64,000 bases of DNA from an uncultured Verrucomicrobiae bacterium (GTDB lineage Bacteria > Verrucomicrobiota > Verrucomicrobiia > Limisphaerales > AAA164-E04): the NCBI GenBank assembly GCA_943788245.1, contig CALSPN010000017.1:1-64000 (forward strand), in the 5' to 3' direction. Below the pieces are notes generated by a model. The model saw nothing but the letters and a program-made list of their open reading frames with translations, made no database searches and had not been told where the DNA came from. Both the position numbers and the translations under genes were made by a program. Of the stretch, positions 18,487-29,200 are shown piece after piece. Position 1 is the stretch's first letter. Each line of letters begins with the position of its first letter.

Positions 18487-19077
18487 ATGACCATAGCCAA
18501 TCAAATCACTATCCTTCGCATATTGATCGTTCCAGCCTTCATTGTGGTTGTATTGTATTATGTGCACGGAGGAAATGAATCGTTGAGATTTGGTGCTCTA
18601 GGGTTATTTGGTCTGGCCGCGCTAAGCGATGCTGTTGACGGTTTTATCGCCAGAAAATACAATCAGATAAGTGAGCTAGGAACAGTCCTTGACCCTCTAG
18701 CGGACAAGATGTTGCTGGTTTCCGGATTCATTCTACTGAGCCTCGATAACGATCCTTACCTGTCCAGCATCCCCATCTGGCTGACAGCATTGATACTCAG
18801 CCGGGATGTATTGCTCATTCTGGGGCTTATACTCATTCACTACACCTTCGGTAAGATCAAGGTAAAGCCTAGACTAGTTGGAAAATGCGCAACCGTCCTC
18901 CAAATGGTAATCATTCTGAGTGTCCTTGCCAAATTGCCTCAGGAGTTTTTAAACGTCCTGATCTTGGGAGCAGGTTTTTGTACAGGCCTTTCGGGCGTCC
19001 TTTATTTCTGGGATGGCACACGACAACTTGGTGCCCACCCCTCCAGTTCTCCTATACAGACAAAGCTGGATGAATGA
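18487..19077 (+). CDS. pgsA: CDP-alcohol phosphatidyltransferase, probably phosphatidylglycerophosphate synthase
   Basis: The 196-residue membrane enzyme carries the CDP-alcohol phosphotransferase signature: DAVDGFIAR, then G in ISELG, then LDPLADK. Several hydrophobic helices surround it (ITILRILIVPAFIVVVLYY, LLILGLILI, VLQMVIILSVLA). It probably joins CDP-diacylglycerol and glycerol-3-phosphate to make phosphatidylglycerophosphate at the inner membrane. The start at 18487 (MTIANQITILRI) is the family N-terminus. It is the last gene of the nrdR operon, and its stop codon directly abuts the stop of the converging mutM gene. Phosphatidylserine or cardiolipin-type relatives are less likely given size and motif. 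Confidence 0.9.
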   Translation: MTIANQITILRILIVPAFIVVVLYYVHGGNESLRFGALGLFGLAALSDAVDGFIARKYNQISELGTVLDPLADKMLLVSGFILLSLDNDPYLSSIPIWLTALILSRDVLLILGLILIHYTFGKIKVKPRLVGKCATVLQMVIILSVLAKLPQEFLNVLILGAGFCTGLSGVLYFWDGTRQLGAHPSSSPIQTKLDE

Positions 19078-19935
19078 TCATGCTTTTTGACAATTTGGAC
19101 AAAAGTAAGTACTTCGCTGAGAAATCATGATTCTCTCAACAAGGCATTTGCAAACCCGGCAAGGCTTAGCTTCACGATCATAAACTCGAAACCTTTCTTC
19201 TATTGGTTGACTGGCTCGATTCGAACGTCCGAAATAGAAAAAACCATCACCCGCCCCCGCGCCTTGCAGGTTCAACTCTGATCGCTCTCCTATTTTCAAG
19301 GCAGACTTCAGTGTTAGGCGGATACACTGACAGAGTTTTTTCAACGCGTTGGTGTTGATTTGTCCGACCGGAAGAAGAGGATGAAGACCAGCAGCATGCA
19401 ACACTTCACAAACGTAAATGTTACCAAGCCCCGCAACACATGCTTGATTCATGAGCATGTCCTTTATTTTAGCTTTTCGGGCGCTGAATGTATGACCTAA
19501 GTATCTGGCATGAAAAGAGGCAGAATCCAAAGGCTCAGGACCAAGCCGATCGATGCACGCAAGATCCAGTGACCATCTCCCGAAAGTCCGGGGGTCAACA
19601 TAGCATAACTGCCCTTTATCGCATTCCACATGCAGAGCCAGATGAGGAAGTGAATCGATCGCAGCCTTTTTTTTCAAACTGAACAGACGGCCTGTCATCC
19701 CCAGATGAATAAGGATTTTATTCAATCCAGACCCCGAATTCAGGAGGAGGATAAGATATTTTCCTCTCCGTTGGATGCCCAATATCTGACAATCTTGAAT
19801 AACTTTTTCCAATTCACTGGCTGCATCAGGCCTCACAATCCTTTTCTTGTAGACCTTCACTCGTTGAACCTGATAACCAACAATGCGGGGCTCAAGATGC
19901 CTGCGCAGTATTTCAACTTCTGGTAATTCAGGCAT
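19078..19935 (-). CDS. mutM: Formamidopyrimidine-DNA glycosylase (Fpg/MutM)
   Basis: The 285-residue base-excision repair enzyme starts with MPELPEVE, which supplies the catalytic Pro and Glu. It has the conserved RRGKYLILLL lysine region, LIHLGMTGR, DPRTFGRW and QACVAGLGNIYVCEVL (the helix-two-turn-helix). A C-terminal zinc finger follows, with CRVCK and CPNC. It removes 8-oxoguanine and formamidopyrimidines and nicks the abasic site. The gene starts 11 bases after the yraN stop and closes a minus-strand chain with rnhB and yraN. Confidence 0.97.
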   Translation of the reverse strand: MPELPEVEILRRHLEPRIVGYQVQRVKVYKKRIVRPDAASELEKVIQDCQILGIQRRGKYLILLLNSGSGLNKILIHLGMTGRLFSLKKKAAIDSLPHLALHVECDKGQLCYVDPRTFGRWSLDLACIDRLGPEPLDSASFHARYLGHTFSARKAKIKDMLMNQACVAGLGNIYVCEVLHAAGLHPLLPVGQINTNALKKLCQCIRLTLKSALKIGERSELNLQGAGAGDGFFYFGRSNRASQPIEERFRVYDREAKPCRVCKCLVERIMISQRSTYFCPNCQKA

Positions 19936-19946
19936 AATGGAAAGAA

Positions 19947-20384
19947 TCAGTAGCGGTATGGCTCCGGCATGGAGAACGCATTAGGCAAATGCCGAACCTC
20001 GGATATTAGCTCATCATCATTCAACAATACCTCAACGATATCAAATCGAACTTGGCATTTCGGAAAATTCAATTGTTTGAGATAATCCATGGCCGCTTGG
20101 CATATCAGGTTGCGCTTGCGTGCATTGACAGCCGCTGCGGGCCGAGACCACTGCCCCTCTGAGCGGGTTTTGACCTCGACAAAAATCATGCATTGATCCT
20201 GCCTGAAAATGAGATCGATTTCGCCACGACCCGAGGAATAATTTCGAGCTAGAAGCTTTAATCCGCGTTGACATAAATGACGCTCTGCAACCTTCTCACC
20301 CTGTTTTCCCTTTCGTAAATGATCAGGCTGCTGAACATTTACGAAAGGGAAAACAGATCGGATTTTCTGAATCAGTGTCCCCAT
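19947..20384 (-). CDS. yraN: YraN/UPF0102 family putative endonuclease-like protein
   Basis: A short UPF0102 protein with the nuclease-like core: GKQGEKVAERHL, ARNYSSGRGEIDLIFRQD, MIFVEVKTRS and VRFDIVEV. These restriction-endonuclease-fold residues (E, D, ExK) are conserved, although activity is rarely proven in the family. The start at 20384 (MGTLIQKI) gives 145 residues and overlaps the last 13 bases of rnhB; a longer frame to 20444 would overlap rnhB more. Its place between rnhB and mutM is common in bacteria and suggests a DNA or RNA processing link. Confidence 0.9.
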   Translation of the reverse strand: MGTLIQKIRSVFPFVNVQQPDHLRKGKQGEKVAERHLCQRGLKLLARNYSSGRGEIDLIFRQDQCMIFVEVKTRSEGQWSRPAAAVNARKRNLICQAAMDYLKQLNFPKCQVRFDIVEVLLNDDELISEVRHLPNAFSMPEPYRY

Positions 20385-21061
20385 GAAAAAACCGTTTGTT
20401 GCTGACGAAGATTTCTCAGGAAACTGTCCCGATGCAGCGGACAAGGTCCATGGGCCAATATTGCCTCACGATGCGCACGCGTCCCATAGCCTTTGTGCTT
20501 GGCAAAATCATATTCAGGATAAGTAGCATCCCATTGAACCATGAGACGATCTCGGTACTCCTTGGCTAGGATACTGGCCGCAGCAATGGAATAACTTTTT
20601 GAGTCTCCTTTGATTATGGCGGTGTGAGGAATAGATAATCCATTGACCGGAAGGCCATCTACGAGAGCATGGTCTGCAACAGGGTCCCTCACAAGCAAGG
20701 CAGCTCTGTTCATTGCTTTATGAGTTGCTTTGAGGATATTGATGCGGTCTATCTCTTCAGCATCAATTTTTGCAATGCCAAATTTGATCATGGGATGATG
20801 AGTCATTCGTTCAAACAAATCATATCGTTTTTTGGGGTTACATTTTTTGGAATCATGGATACCGCTCAAATCCGGAGGTAATCCCGCTCGATACCATTCA
20901 GCAGGCAAAATCACAGCAGCGGCCACAACGGGGCCGGCAAGAGGACCTCTTCCAGCTTCGTCGATACCTAACAAGCAATGAAAACCCCGCGAGCTCAGAG
21001 ACTTTTCCCAAAAAAATAAATCATCCGAATGATCGATCGTGTCTTTGGGGCGATTGATCAT
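20372..21061 (-). CDS. rnhB: Ribonuclease HII
   Basis: The 229 residues carry the RNase HII active-site block GIDEAGRGPLAGPVVAAAV (Asp-Glu at 33-34). They also have IHDSKKCNPKKR, ALVDG with the catalytic Asp, KGDSKSYSIAAASILAKEYRD and the H/Y-rich C-terminal HKGYGTRAH. The enzyme cleaves RNA in RNA-DNA hybrids and removes misincorporated ribonucleotides in the cytoplasm. Its start overlaps the stop of the PVC-type dehydrogenase by four bases, and yraN overlaps its end. This puts a housekeeping repair gene downstream of an accessory envelope protein in one transcript. Confidence 0.97.
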   Translation of the reverse strand: MINRPKDTIDHSDDLFFWEKSLSSRGFHCLLGIDEAGRGPLAGPVVAAAVILPAEWYRAGLPPDLSGIHDSKKCNPKKRYDLFERMTHHPMIKFGIAKIDAEEIDRINILKATHKAMNRAALLVRDPVADHALVDGLPVNGLSIPHTAIIKGDSKSYSIAAASILAKEYRDRLMVQWDATYPEYDFAKHKGYGTRAHREAILAHGPCPLHRDSFLRNLRQQQTVFSWGH

Positions 21062-24000
21062 GGTTGGGATAAAAATTCGATGATATCGCGCAGTTCTCGA
21101 TGAGTCATGATTTCTCCCAATCCTTCCGGCATGAGCGAAAGGGTAGATTGCCGACTTTCAATTTGGTCCTTTGAAATTTCATGCCGTTTACTATCTGCTG
21201 AAAGAACGACCAAATGGTTTGTGTTTTCCTCGTGTAGCACACCACTGATCGATTCACCATCAATCAAGTCAACCATGACTGCATCGTAACCCTCGGCAAT
21301 TTGACGATTGGGATAAATGATGGATTCCAGAATCTGTTCACGAGTCAAAGGCTTGCTTGAGTCACGAAGTCTGGGCCCCACCTTACCGCCCTGCTTTCCC
21401 AAGGCATGACACCGCATGCAACCGAAGTCCTGCCGCTCTTGAAAAAGAGTCTTGCCTTGACTCGCATTTCCACCTTTCAGTGTCAGTCGATAGGCAGCCA
21501 ACGAATCATCAATTGGTAAGGATTCGTGGTAGGTCTTTAACTTTTGGCGAATGATTTCTGATTTCGAGCTAGCTGCAACTTCAACCAGTTCCAAGGTCAA
21601 TGAAGAATTCAGAGAACCATCCAACAACTGACTCATTAACTGATCTAACAAAGCAATGGCTTCTGGCGATTTCAGGGAAGCAATGCCTTTGATGGCAGCT
21701 TGCTGGACCTGAACGCTATTTTTTGTTAGATCGATCTTAAATAGTTTAAGCGCGTCTTCGGGCTTGAGTTTGGATTGATGTCGCACGGCTGCAGCATAGA
21801 TGACATCAGACTCACTCGCTCGCGCCATGGTCAAAACCTCGATCAGCCGTGGACTTTCAAGGCTGGCGAGCGCATCAACAGCATCCACGATGACGCTATC
21901 GTCATTTTCCTCGTTTTGAACTAACTGGATCAATAGTTCACTCTCATCCTTTAAATCCAAAGCAACCATCGCGTCGATGCTAGCCCGTTTAACAGCATCG
22001 GGAACATCATTCAGAAGCTTGCTCAATGCCAGACGTAGTGGAACAGCTGCAGAGCGAAAATCTCTTGGCTGCTGAGGTCTCCACAACCCAGTTATGGAAT
22101 CCCGCCTGGGAGGATTCGCCCATTTGGCTAACATAAGAATCGCCTGCACTCTCAATGACTCGTCAGCTTCTTCATCTTGGGCAAATGAAATCAAATAGGC
22201 TGCATTTTCAGTATTGCCCAAACGGTATTGAGCATTGATGGCGCGTGACACAGCGGGTTCAGGTAGATTGGCACGCTGAATCAACTGAGCCAATTGCTGC
22301 TGGGCCCCTTCAATGGGCACATCGTTGATGGCACGTGCAGCTTCTACAACAATGTCGTGATTCTTGTCTTTGAGAAAAACGGAAATTTCCTGACGCTCTA
22401 ACCGGCGCAGCGCAAGCACGGCTCCCAGTCGAATATCGTCGCTCTCGTTTCCAGCTGCTTCCACCAGTCCGGCCAGATCATTGATTTGCATCAGTGCCAT
22501 CACACAGGCATGTTGAAGATATTTATCTTGCCCCCTGTTATCAGAAAGCACATTGAATACGAGTGCATTTTGTCTGAGATTGACCAATGTTTTGGTATCT
22601 TCGCTGTGCTGCACTTCTTGAAATCCTGCTTCCAGAGTTTTCCACAGCCACTTGATCCCAAAAAAACGTATCCGCAGGTTTGGATCCTGCATCAATTTCA
22701 GGTAATCGCTGTAGTAACCCACGACCCCCCCTGTCTGCAAGCACTCTGGCTGATTGACTGACAATTTCGGGTTCGGAGTCATATAATAATCCTTTCAAAA
22801 TTTCCGCGGTATCACGATATTCCGGAACCAGTTGGCCCAATCCCCAAATCGCGTGTAAACGCGCTGTTTGATCTTGCTTTCGATCCTGTGCCACACGTGT
22901 TAACTCATCTAAAGCACTTACATTGAAAGCACCACTAAGCACTTTCACTACGGAAGAAGTCGGTGGTTCATATCGGCGCACCAGCTCAAATTGAGCCTCT
23001 TGACGCACGCGCATGTCTGGGTGAGATAATATGGGGCCAAGTTCCTTGATGGATAATTTTTTGAGTCCACCATCCAAAAGAGCGTTGAAGGCGTTATCTT
23101 CCGTCGAGTTATTCTCTGCACTGCTTACCCTGAATATGCGCCCTTTCCCGGTTTTTTCCCAACCTTGTATCCAGTCTGCAACGTAGATGCCAGGTTTGGG
23201 TCCAAAAGTCACGTCGACGGGCGACAATCCCCAAAGGAGCTTACCGTTCATGTGATCAGGTCTGTTATCCTCAAGGTATTCCTGATCATGTTGAATTTGA
23301 AAACTAGCGCCATATGGAGCCACTTTGAAATAACGAATGCCGCCCGGAAAATCCGCTAGGAAAAAATGATCCTTGAACATATCGGGCATTCCAGTGCCTG
23401 GATAAAATACGAATCCAGCCGGACCGTGACCCACATAAGCGATGGGAGGAATCAGGTAATTGCCTTCATTCGTTTCCCCCGGTTTCCCAAAGATGCTCAT
23501 TTTTCCAAGGACCCATGTTGGCCAACCACTGCCACCCCAAACGCCAACCACTGTCTCCACCCTCGACCAGATAAACCAAACGAGCCTTGTCTCCCCCGTC
23601 ACCATTGTTGTCAACCGTCCATAGATTGCCCTGGGCATCAAAAGCCAACTCCTGAGGATTACGAAGACCGTAGGCAAACACTTCGAGATCGGATCCGTCA
23701 GGTTGGCATCGAAACACCGCTCCAGTGTGCGGCAAATCTACCAGGGTTTTCCCGTCCTGATCAACACGCGTACCTCGATCGGCAATCGAGAAGTAGATAC
23801 GTCCATCGGGCCCCATAATAAGTCCATGCATGTCATGCCCACCATAGGCAATGTGCACCCCAAAACCATGATGAAGGATTGAACGTTGATCCGCCGATCC
23901 ATCATCGTTGGAGTCTTCCAATTGCCATAGATCGGGCACACACGTGAACCAGACTTTATTGTCCCTAACCAAAAGGCCCGCGGCTACGCCAGAAACAAGC

Positions 24001-24548
24001 GTGTTGAATCCGTCCGCAAATACCCTGGATGTCTCTGCTTTGCCATCCTGATTCGTGTCCTCCAAAAGAACGATGCGTTCGGATTCTTCCTCAAGATCCC
24101 TCCAGTCAAAAACTCCATCCTTGTTGCGATCGACAATAAATTTTTTCGGAATGGCAGGATTGCCGGCAGACAGATTTTCTTTCAAAAACTGAGCTCGATC
24201 TTCAACCGTGCTGAAGGAAAAATCGGCATCCAGCCAATCTGGAAATCGCCTGATGTCATATACAGAAGTACGCCGCCGGTGAGACTCAACCACATAACAT
24301 CGCCCCTTGGCATCGAAAGCTAGACTGACAGGGTTTGCCAGAAGAGGTTCCGAGGCATAAATGTCCAAGTTGAAACCAGGTGAGACACTGAGGTTTGATG
24401 CGGCTTCGACAGCCTCAGTGGACGCTCCAGATGTCGTGACGACCGAACTGGATGGTGATTGCCCCAGCAACAAAGATGCAACAGTCAGAATGACAAGACC
24501 AATGATAGGAGATAAAATCGGTTCAACTCGTGGTTTCAGAAATGACAT
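21058..24548 (-). pseudogene. PVC-type membrane-bound dehydrogenase with HEAT repeats and cytochrome c domain, two frameshifts
   Basis: Three frames rebuild a secreted protein of about 1150 residues. It has a signal peptide/anchor (ILSPIIGLVILTVASLLLG) and a beta-propeller of the PVC membrane-bound dehydrogenase type (FNLDIYASEPLLANPVSLAF, HDMHGLIMGPDGRIYFS). Long HEAT repeats follow, then a C-terminal cytochrome c with haem motif CMRCH in FGCMRCHALGKQGGKVGPRL. Frame breaks fall at a C5 run (23476-23480) and a C7 run (22725-22731) on the plus strand, and dropping one base at each restores the frame. All domains are otherwise intact. The family is expanded in Verrucomicrobiota and Planctomycetota and is thought to oxidise sugars or sugar derivatives in the periplasm; the substrate is unknown. 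Both breaks lie in homopolymers, so sequencing error is likely. Confidence 0.85.
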
Positions 24549-24814
24549 ATAATAATAATCTTCGAAGCATTTTTAACACCGAGTAAGAGCAAGATCAAGG
24601 GCTCTCAAGTTGTGGAATGGATAAATAAACATGTTCGGTAACTCCATTCCATCATCACGGAGTAGAGTCGAGTGCAGGGTCCGCCATGCAGGGCATCGTA
24701 TGAATCGTTTGAAGTTGTTTGGCATGCATTGAAAATTTATTACCTTTGTCCTGGATTTTGACCTTGGCCCTAAGGTCTTGCTTAAACTCAAGTGAATCTT
24801 TTAGTGTTTGTCCT

Positions 24815-26116
24815 ATGCGATTCCCTTTAGAGAAATGGATCATTGTAATGACAGTCGTGTTCCTGTGGACCCATTCAACTACTTGTATCGGGCAACCGTT
24901 GGTGATTAATTATGATGAAGCGAAGATCCCAGCTTACAATCTACCCGATCCCCTGATAGCCGAAAACGGATTGCTTGTTCAGACCCCTTCCGCCTGGAAT
25001 CAAATACGTCGGCCTGAACTTTTGTCTCTTTTCAGCCGAGAAATGTTCGGTGCTTTCCCTGATCGACAGGTGAAAATGGAATTTGAGGTCACCTCCGACG
25101 TAACGGATGCACTGGACGGTTTGGCGCGCCGCAAAGAGGTGACGATTCGTTTGAGCGGTAAAGACGATAAGAAAAGTGCTGAAGTCAAAATCCTGCTCTA
25201 CCTCCCAGCAAAAATAAACAGTAACATACCCGTGTTTCTAGGATATAACTTTTATGGCAATCATAGTATCCAGGATGATCCAGACATCACTCTGTCCACT
25301 TCGTGGATGCGAAACAACAGTGAGTATGGTGTCAAAGAGAACAGAGCAACGGAAGCCTCCAGAGGTACGAGATCGGAAAGATGGCCGGTCAAAATGATTG
25401 TTGAACGTGGTTATGGGCTCGTAACGGCCTATTATGGTGATGTGGATCCAGATTTTCATGACGGCTGGCAAAACGGCGTGCATCCCCTGTTCTACAGAGA
25501 ATCGCAACAAGCCCCGGAGCCGCACCAGTGGGGATCGATTGCCGCATGGGCCTGGGGTTTGAGCCGAATCATGGATTATCTGGAAACGGACGCTCTTGTC
25601 GCCCAGAACAAAGTGACGGTGATGGGGCATTCCAGATTGGGAAAAACATCGCTTTGGGCGGGAGCAACGGACACTCGGTTTGCCATTGTTATCTCGAATA
25701 ATTCAGGGTGTGGGGGTGCGGCATTGAGCCGGCGCGCTTTTGGGGAAACGTTGAGACGCATCAACTCCTCTTTCCCTCATTGGTTTTGCGGAAATTTTGC
25801 CTACTACAACGACCGGGAATCCTTGCTCCCGATCGACCAACACCAGTTGATTGCTCTGATGGCACCGCGCCCTGTTTATATTGCCAGCGCGCAGGAAGAT
25901 CGATGGGCAGACCCTAAGGGCGAATTTCTGTCTGGCGTTCATGCGGACCCTGTTTATCGATTGCTGGGAAAAAACGGGATCTCTGAAACGGAAATGCCAG
26001 AGGTCAATCAACCCGTGGGTGACTCCATCGGTTACCACATGCGCTCGGGTAAGCATAATGTGACGGATTTTGACTGGCAACAATACCTCCAATTCGCTGA
26101 TAGACATCTCAAATAA
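24815..26116 (+). CDS. CE15-like glucuronoyl esterase / acetyl-xylan esterase family hydrolase
   Basis: A 433-residue exported alpha/beta hydrolase. The ATG at 24815 opens into a signal peptide (MRFPLEKWIIVMTVVFLW), so I prefer it to the longer frame. The nucleophile elbow is GHSRLGKTSLWAG, matching the CE15 GCSRxGK pattern with His in place of Cys. A candidate catalytic His lies in SGKHNVTDFDWQQYL. The motif VFLGYNFYGNHSI upstream is typical of the family. CE15 enzymes cleave esters between glucuronic acid and lignin or other alcohols in plant cell-wall polymers; a marine polysaccharide ester is also possible. The gene ends before a strong hairpin at 26138. The product probably works in the periplasm or outside. 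Confidence 0.82.
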   Translation: MRFPLEKWIIVMTVVFLWTHSTTCIGQPLVINYDEAKIPAYNLPDPLIAENGLLVQTPSAWNQIRRPELLSLFSREMFGAFPDRQVKMEFEVTSDVTDALDGLARRKEVTIRLSGKDDKKSAEVKILLYLPAKINSNIPVFLGYNFYGNHSIQDDPDITLSTSWMRNNSEYGVKENRATEASRGTRSERWPVKMIVERGYGLVTAYYGDVDPDFHDGWQNGVHPLFYRESQQAPEPHQWGSIAAWAWGLSRIMDYLETDALVAQNKVTVMGHSRLGKTSLWAGATDTRFAIVISNNSGCGGAALSRRAFGETLRRINSSFPHWFCGNFAYYNDRESLLPIDQHQLIALMAPRPVYIASAQEDRWADPKGEFLSGVHADPVYRLLGKNGISETEMPEVNQPVGDSIGYHMRSGKHNVTDFDWQQYLQFADRHLK

Positions 26117-26137
26117 GCGACTGATTTCAAGACAGCA

Positions 26138-26180
26138 AATGAAGCCCAAGCCCTTATTGGCCGTGGGCTTCATTGCTTTT
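26138..26180 (+). terminator. Rho-independent-like terminator after the CE15 gene
   Basis: AATGAAGCCCA (26138-26148) pairs perfectly with TGGGCTTCATT (26164-26174) around a 15-base loop. GCTTTT follows, giving a weak T-tail. It lies 21 bases after the stop and before the CotH gene promoter. Confidence 0.75.
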
Positions 26181-26256
26181 GGATTGTTTTGGCATGATTT
26201 TAGCTAAGATTTAGATTGGTTCTCCTTGATTTCCCGCCGTGAAAGATTGGAGCACA

Positions 26257-29200
26257 ATGAAAGATATGAATTGCCGTATGAAAAGCACGCCCACCAAGCC
26301 AACCAAGAGAGCTTATCTCATGATTTTTCATCCTGGATGGTTCTTGTTGATGTTGAACATGCTAAGCGCACCTTTGCTGCGAGGGGAGCAGATGGTCATC
26401 AGTGAGGTCATGTATCATCCTCGGGGAGACAAACCGGAATACATCGAATTTTACAACCAAACGCCCACTCCTCTGGATATGGCAGATTGGGAATTGCGCG
26501 GGGGTATCCATTTTGATTTCCCTTCCTTTGATCCTGATCTCGCTGAAGACGGATTTGCTAGAGCTTGGGAAAGGTTCGTGGTCAGCAATGTTTCGCCGGG
26601 CGAATTGCGCGCGCACTACGGCATCCCTCAATCGGTCCGGGTTTTCGGCCCGTGGTCAGGAGATCTTTCAGATGCTGGAGACAGCATCATACTCAAGGAT
26701 AAAAACGAAGTCGTATTGGTTCGCTTGGATTATGACGATGATGGGCGCTGGCCATTAGCAGCCGATGGACTGGGCCATGCCCTCGTTTTGAGTAGTGGAG
26801 ATCAATCGGTCAATGACTGGCGCGCCTGGAAGGCAAGTGAACGTCCGGACGGCACACCCGGGACAGAGCCCATCCAGGGGGCTGAAACACCTGTCGATTC
26901 TCCAGAACTGGATTTAACGCAGGGAATTGTCCTTGTCGACTTTGGAGATAAATGGCGTTTTCATGATGGTAATGAGAACTTGGGAACTTCCTGGCGAAGA
27001 GTGGGTTTCGACGACACATCATGGAAGGAAGGCTCGGGTTTATTTGGCTTTGAAAATTCTGCGCTACCTGATCCCGGCATTCAAACCCCGCTCAATGACG
27101 AAGATCAATTGACTTATTACTTCCGAAAATCGTTCGAATTCCAAGGAGATCCGACAGGTGCCTCGCTGAATTTGGATATGATTTTGGACGATGGAGCAGT
27201 GGTATATCTCAACGGCACAGAGGTCGGACGCGTCCGCATGCCAAACGGGACCATTACTTTTACCACAACCTCTGCTGGGGGAGCGGTTACGAACGCAACG
27301 CTGGAAGAAGATTTGCTGCAACCTGCAGGCAATCTCTTGAGATCTGGTACCAATGAGTTGGCGGTTGAGTTACATCAGACCAACACCACTTCCTCTGATG
27401 CCGTGTTCGGAGCTCGCCTGCGATTAACCACTTCCTCGAGGTCCTCCGTCGTCATCAATGAAGTACTGCCCATGCCTGGGGATACAGGGTTCATCGAAAT
27501 CTATAATCCCCTTCCTGTTGCCGTCTCTCTGAAAGGTTATTTCATCAGTGATGACCCAGGCCGACTGGATAAGGCAATGATTACCGAGGATTTGACGGTG
27601 GCTCCCAGAGGATTTCAGTCCATCTCGTATAACGATATTTCTCTTAGTGCCAGGTCGGGAACGATTGCCTATTTGACCGAACCTGATGGCAATTCTCCAG
27701 TCTCAGCCCTCAGTGCAAATATCTCCCGAGATGGAAGATCCATCGGTCGCAAGCCAGATGGTGGAACAGAGTGGTTCTCATTCACCTCGCCCACACCAAA
27801 CGGTCCAAATGGCAGTGATGGAGCCAGACCTGCCATTCATATCAATGAAGTACATTATGCGGAGGAAGGAGCGATCGAGTGGGTAGAATTATGGAATGGA
27901 GGGAATAGCGATATCAGAGCTCGTTCACTCCGATTGGCCGAAGGTGATCAGTGGAATGATTCAATCGAGATTGCAGATGCCATTCCAAGTAAAGGCTACC
28001 TCAAAGTGGAAGCGCCTTTTAAGGTCGGCAAGGGCAGACATATTTTGTCCGTGATTAATTCCAGAGATGAAGTCCTGAATTCTCATCGATTCGGTAGCCC
28101 CGGACTAGGCTTGACCTGGCAGGTTTTTCCAAAAGGCAGCAACGAATGGTATGCCACCGCGGATTCAACCCCTTCTGCGCTCAATACACCTTTCATTCAT
28201 GATCAGATTGTGATCAATGAAATCATGTTCGACCCGCCATCCAATCAGGTGCGCGCGGAATACATTGAAATTCAGAATCGAAGCAAACAAACCGTCGATC
28301 TTTCCGGATGGAGATTCACGGAAGGTGTCAATTTTGTTTTTCCTTTGGATACTGAATTGAAAGCGGGCGACTTTCTAGTCATCGCAGCAGACCTCGATTG
28401 GCTGACAGATGTTCATGGTAAGATCTCGGCACTCGGCAATTATTCAGGTCGCCTCAGCAATAATGGCGAACTCCTTCGTTTGGAGGATCAGTGGGGTAAT
28501 CTGGCTGACGAAGTAGATTATCGTGTAGGAGGCGAATGGCCGGAAATTTCAAATGGTGGTGGCAGTAGCCTTGAGTTAACGCACCCGAACACTGACAACA
28601 ACTTTGGTTCAGCATGGCAGGCGAGTGATGAATCCTCCAAATCTCAATGGCAAACCTATCGATATCAGGGGCGATACGCTCAAAGAGATTCCAGTGGAAG
28701 TACAAGCGATTACAAAGAAATCTACTTCCATCTTGTCAACGATGGTCATGTGATGCTCAAGGACGTGAACTTTCGCAGGACTAGAGACGGGGTCAATCTC
28801 ATCAAAACCGGGAATGTCATGTCCACCAATAATCGAAGCGCATCAGGATGGCTGGCTCAAGGCACTCATTGGCAAACGCGCATCGATGGTAACGGAAACT
28901 TGAATATCATTTCAGATGGGCGCGGCGACAATCGACCTAACCGAGTGGAAATCGATATCACTGATATCCGTCGTAATGACGACTGTGAAATTCGATTTCA
29001 GGCGAGGTGGAAAGCAGGTTCTTCGAGACTGATTTTTTCTACTTGGGATCATAGTATCGCGAACAGTTTCTTGATACCCATTCCCGAAAACCTGGGCACG
29101 CCAGGAGCACGCAATTCAAGAGTAACATCTAACGCACCCGCCCAGCTTGCAAGACTCAATCATTCGCCTGCAGTTCCCACGACGCGCGATGATGTCACGA

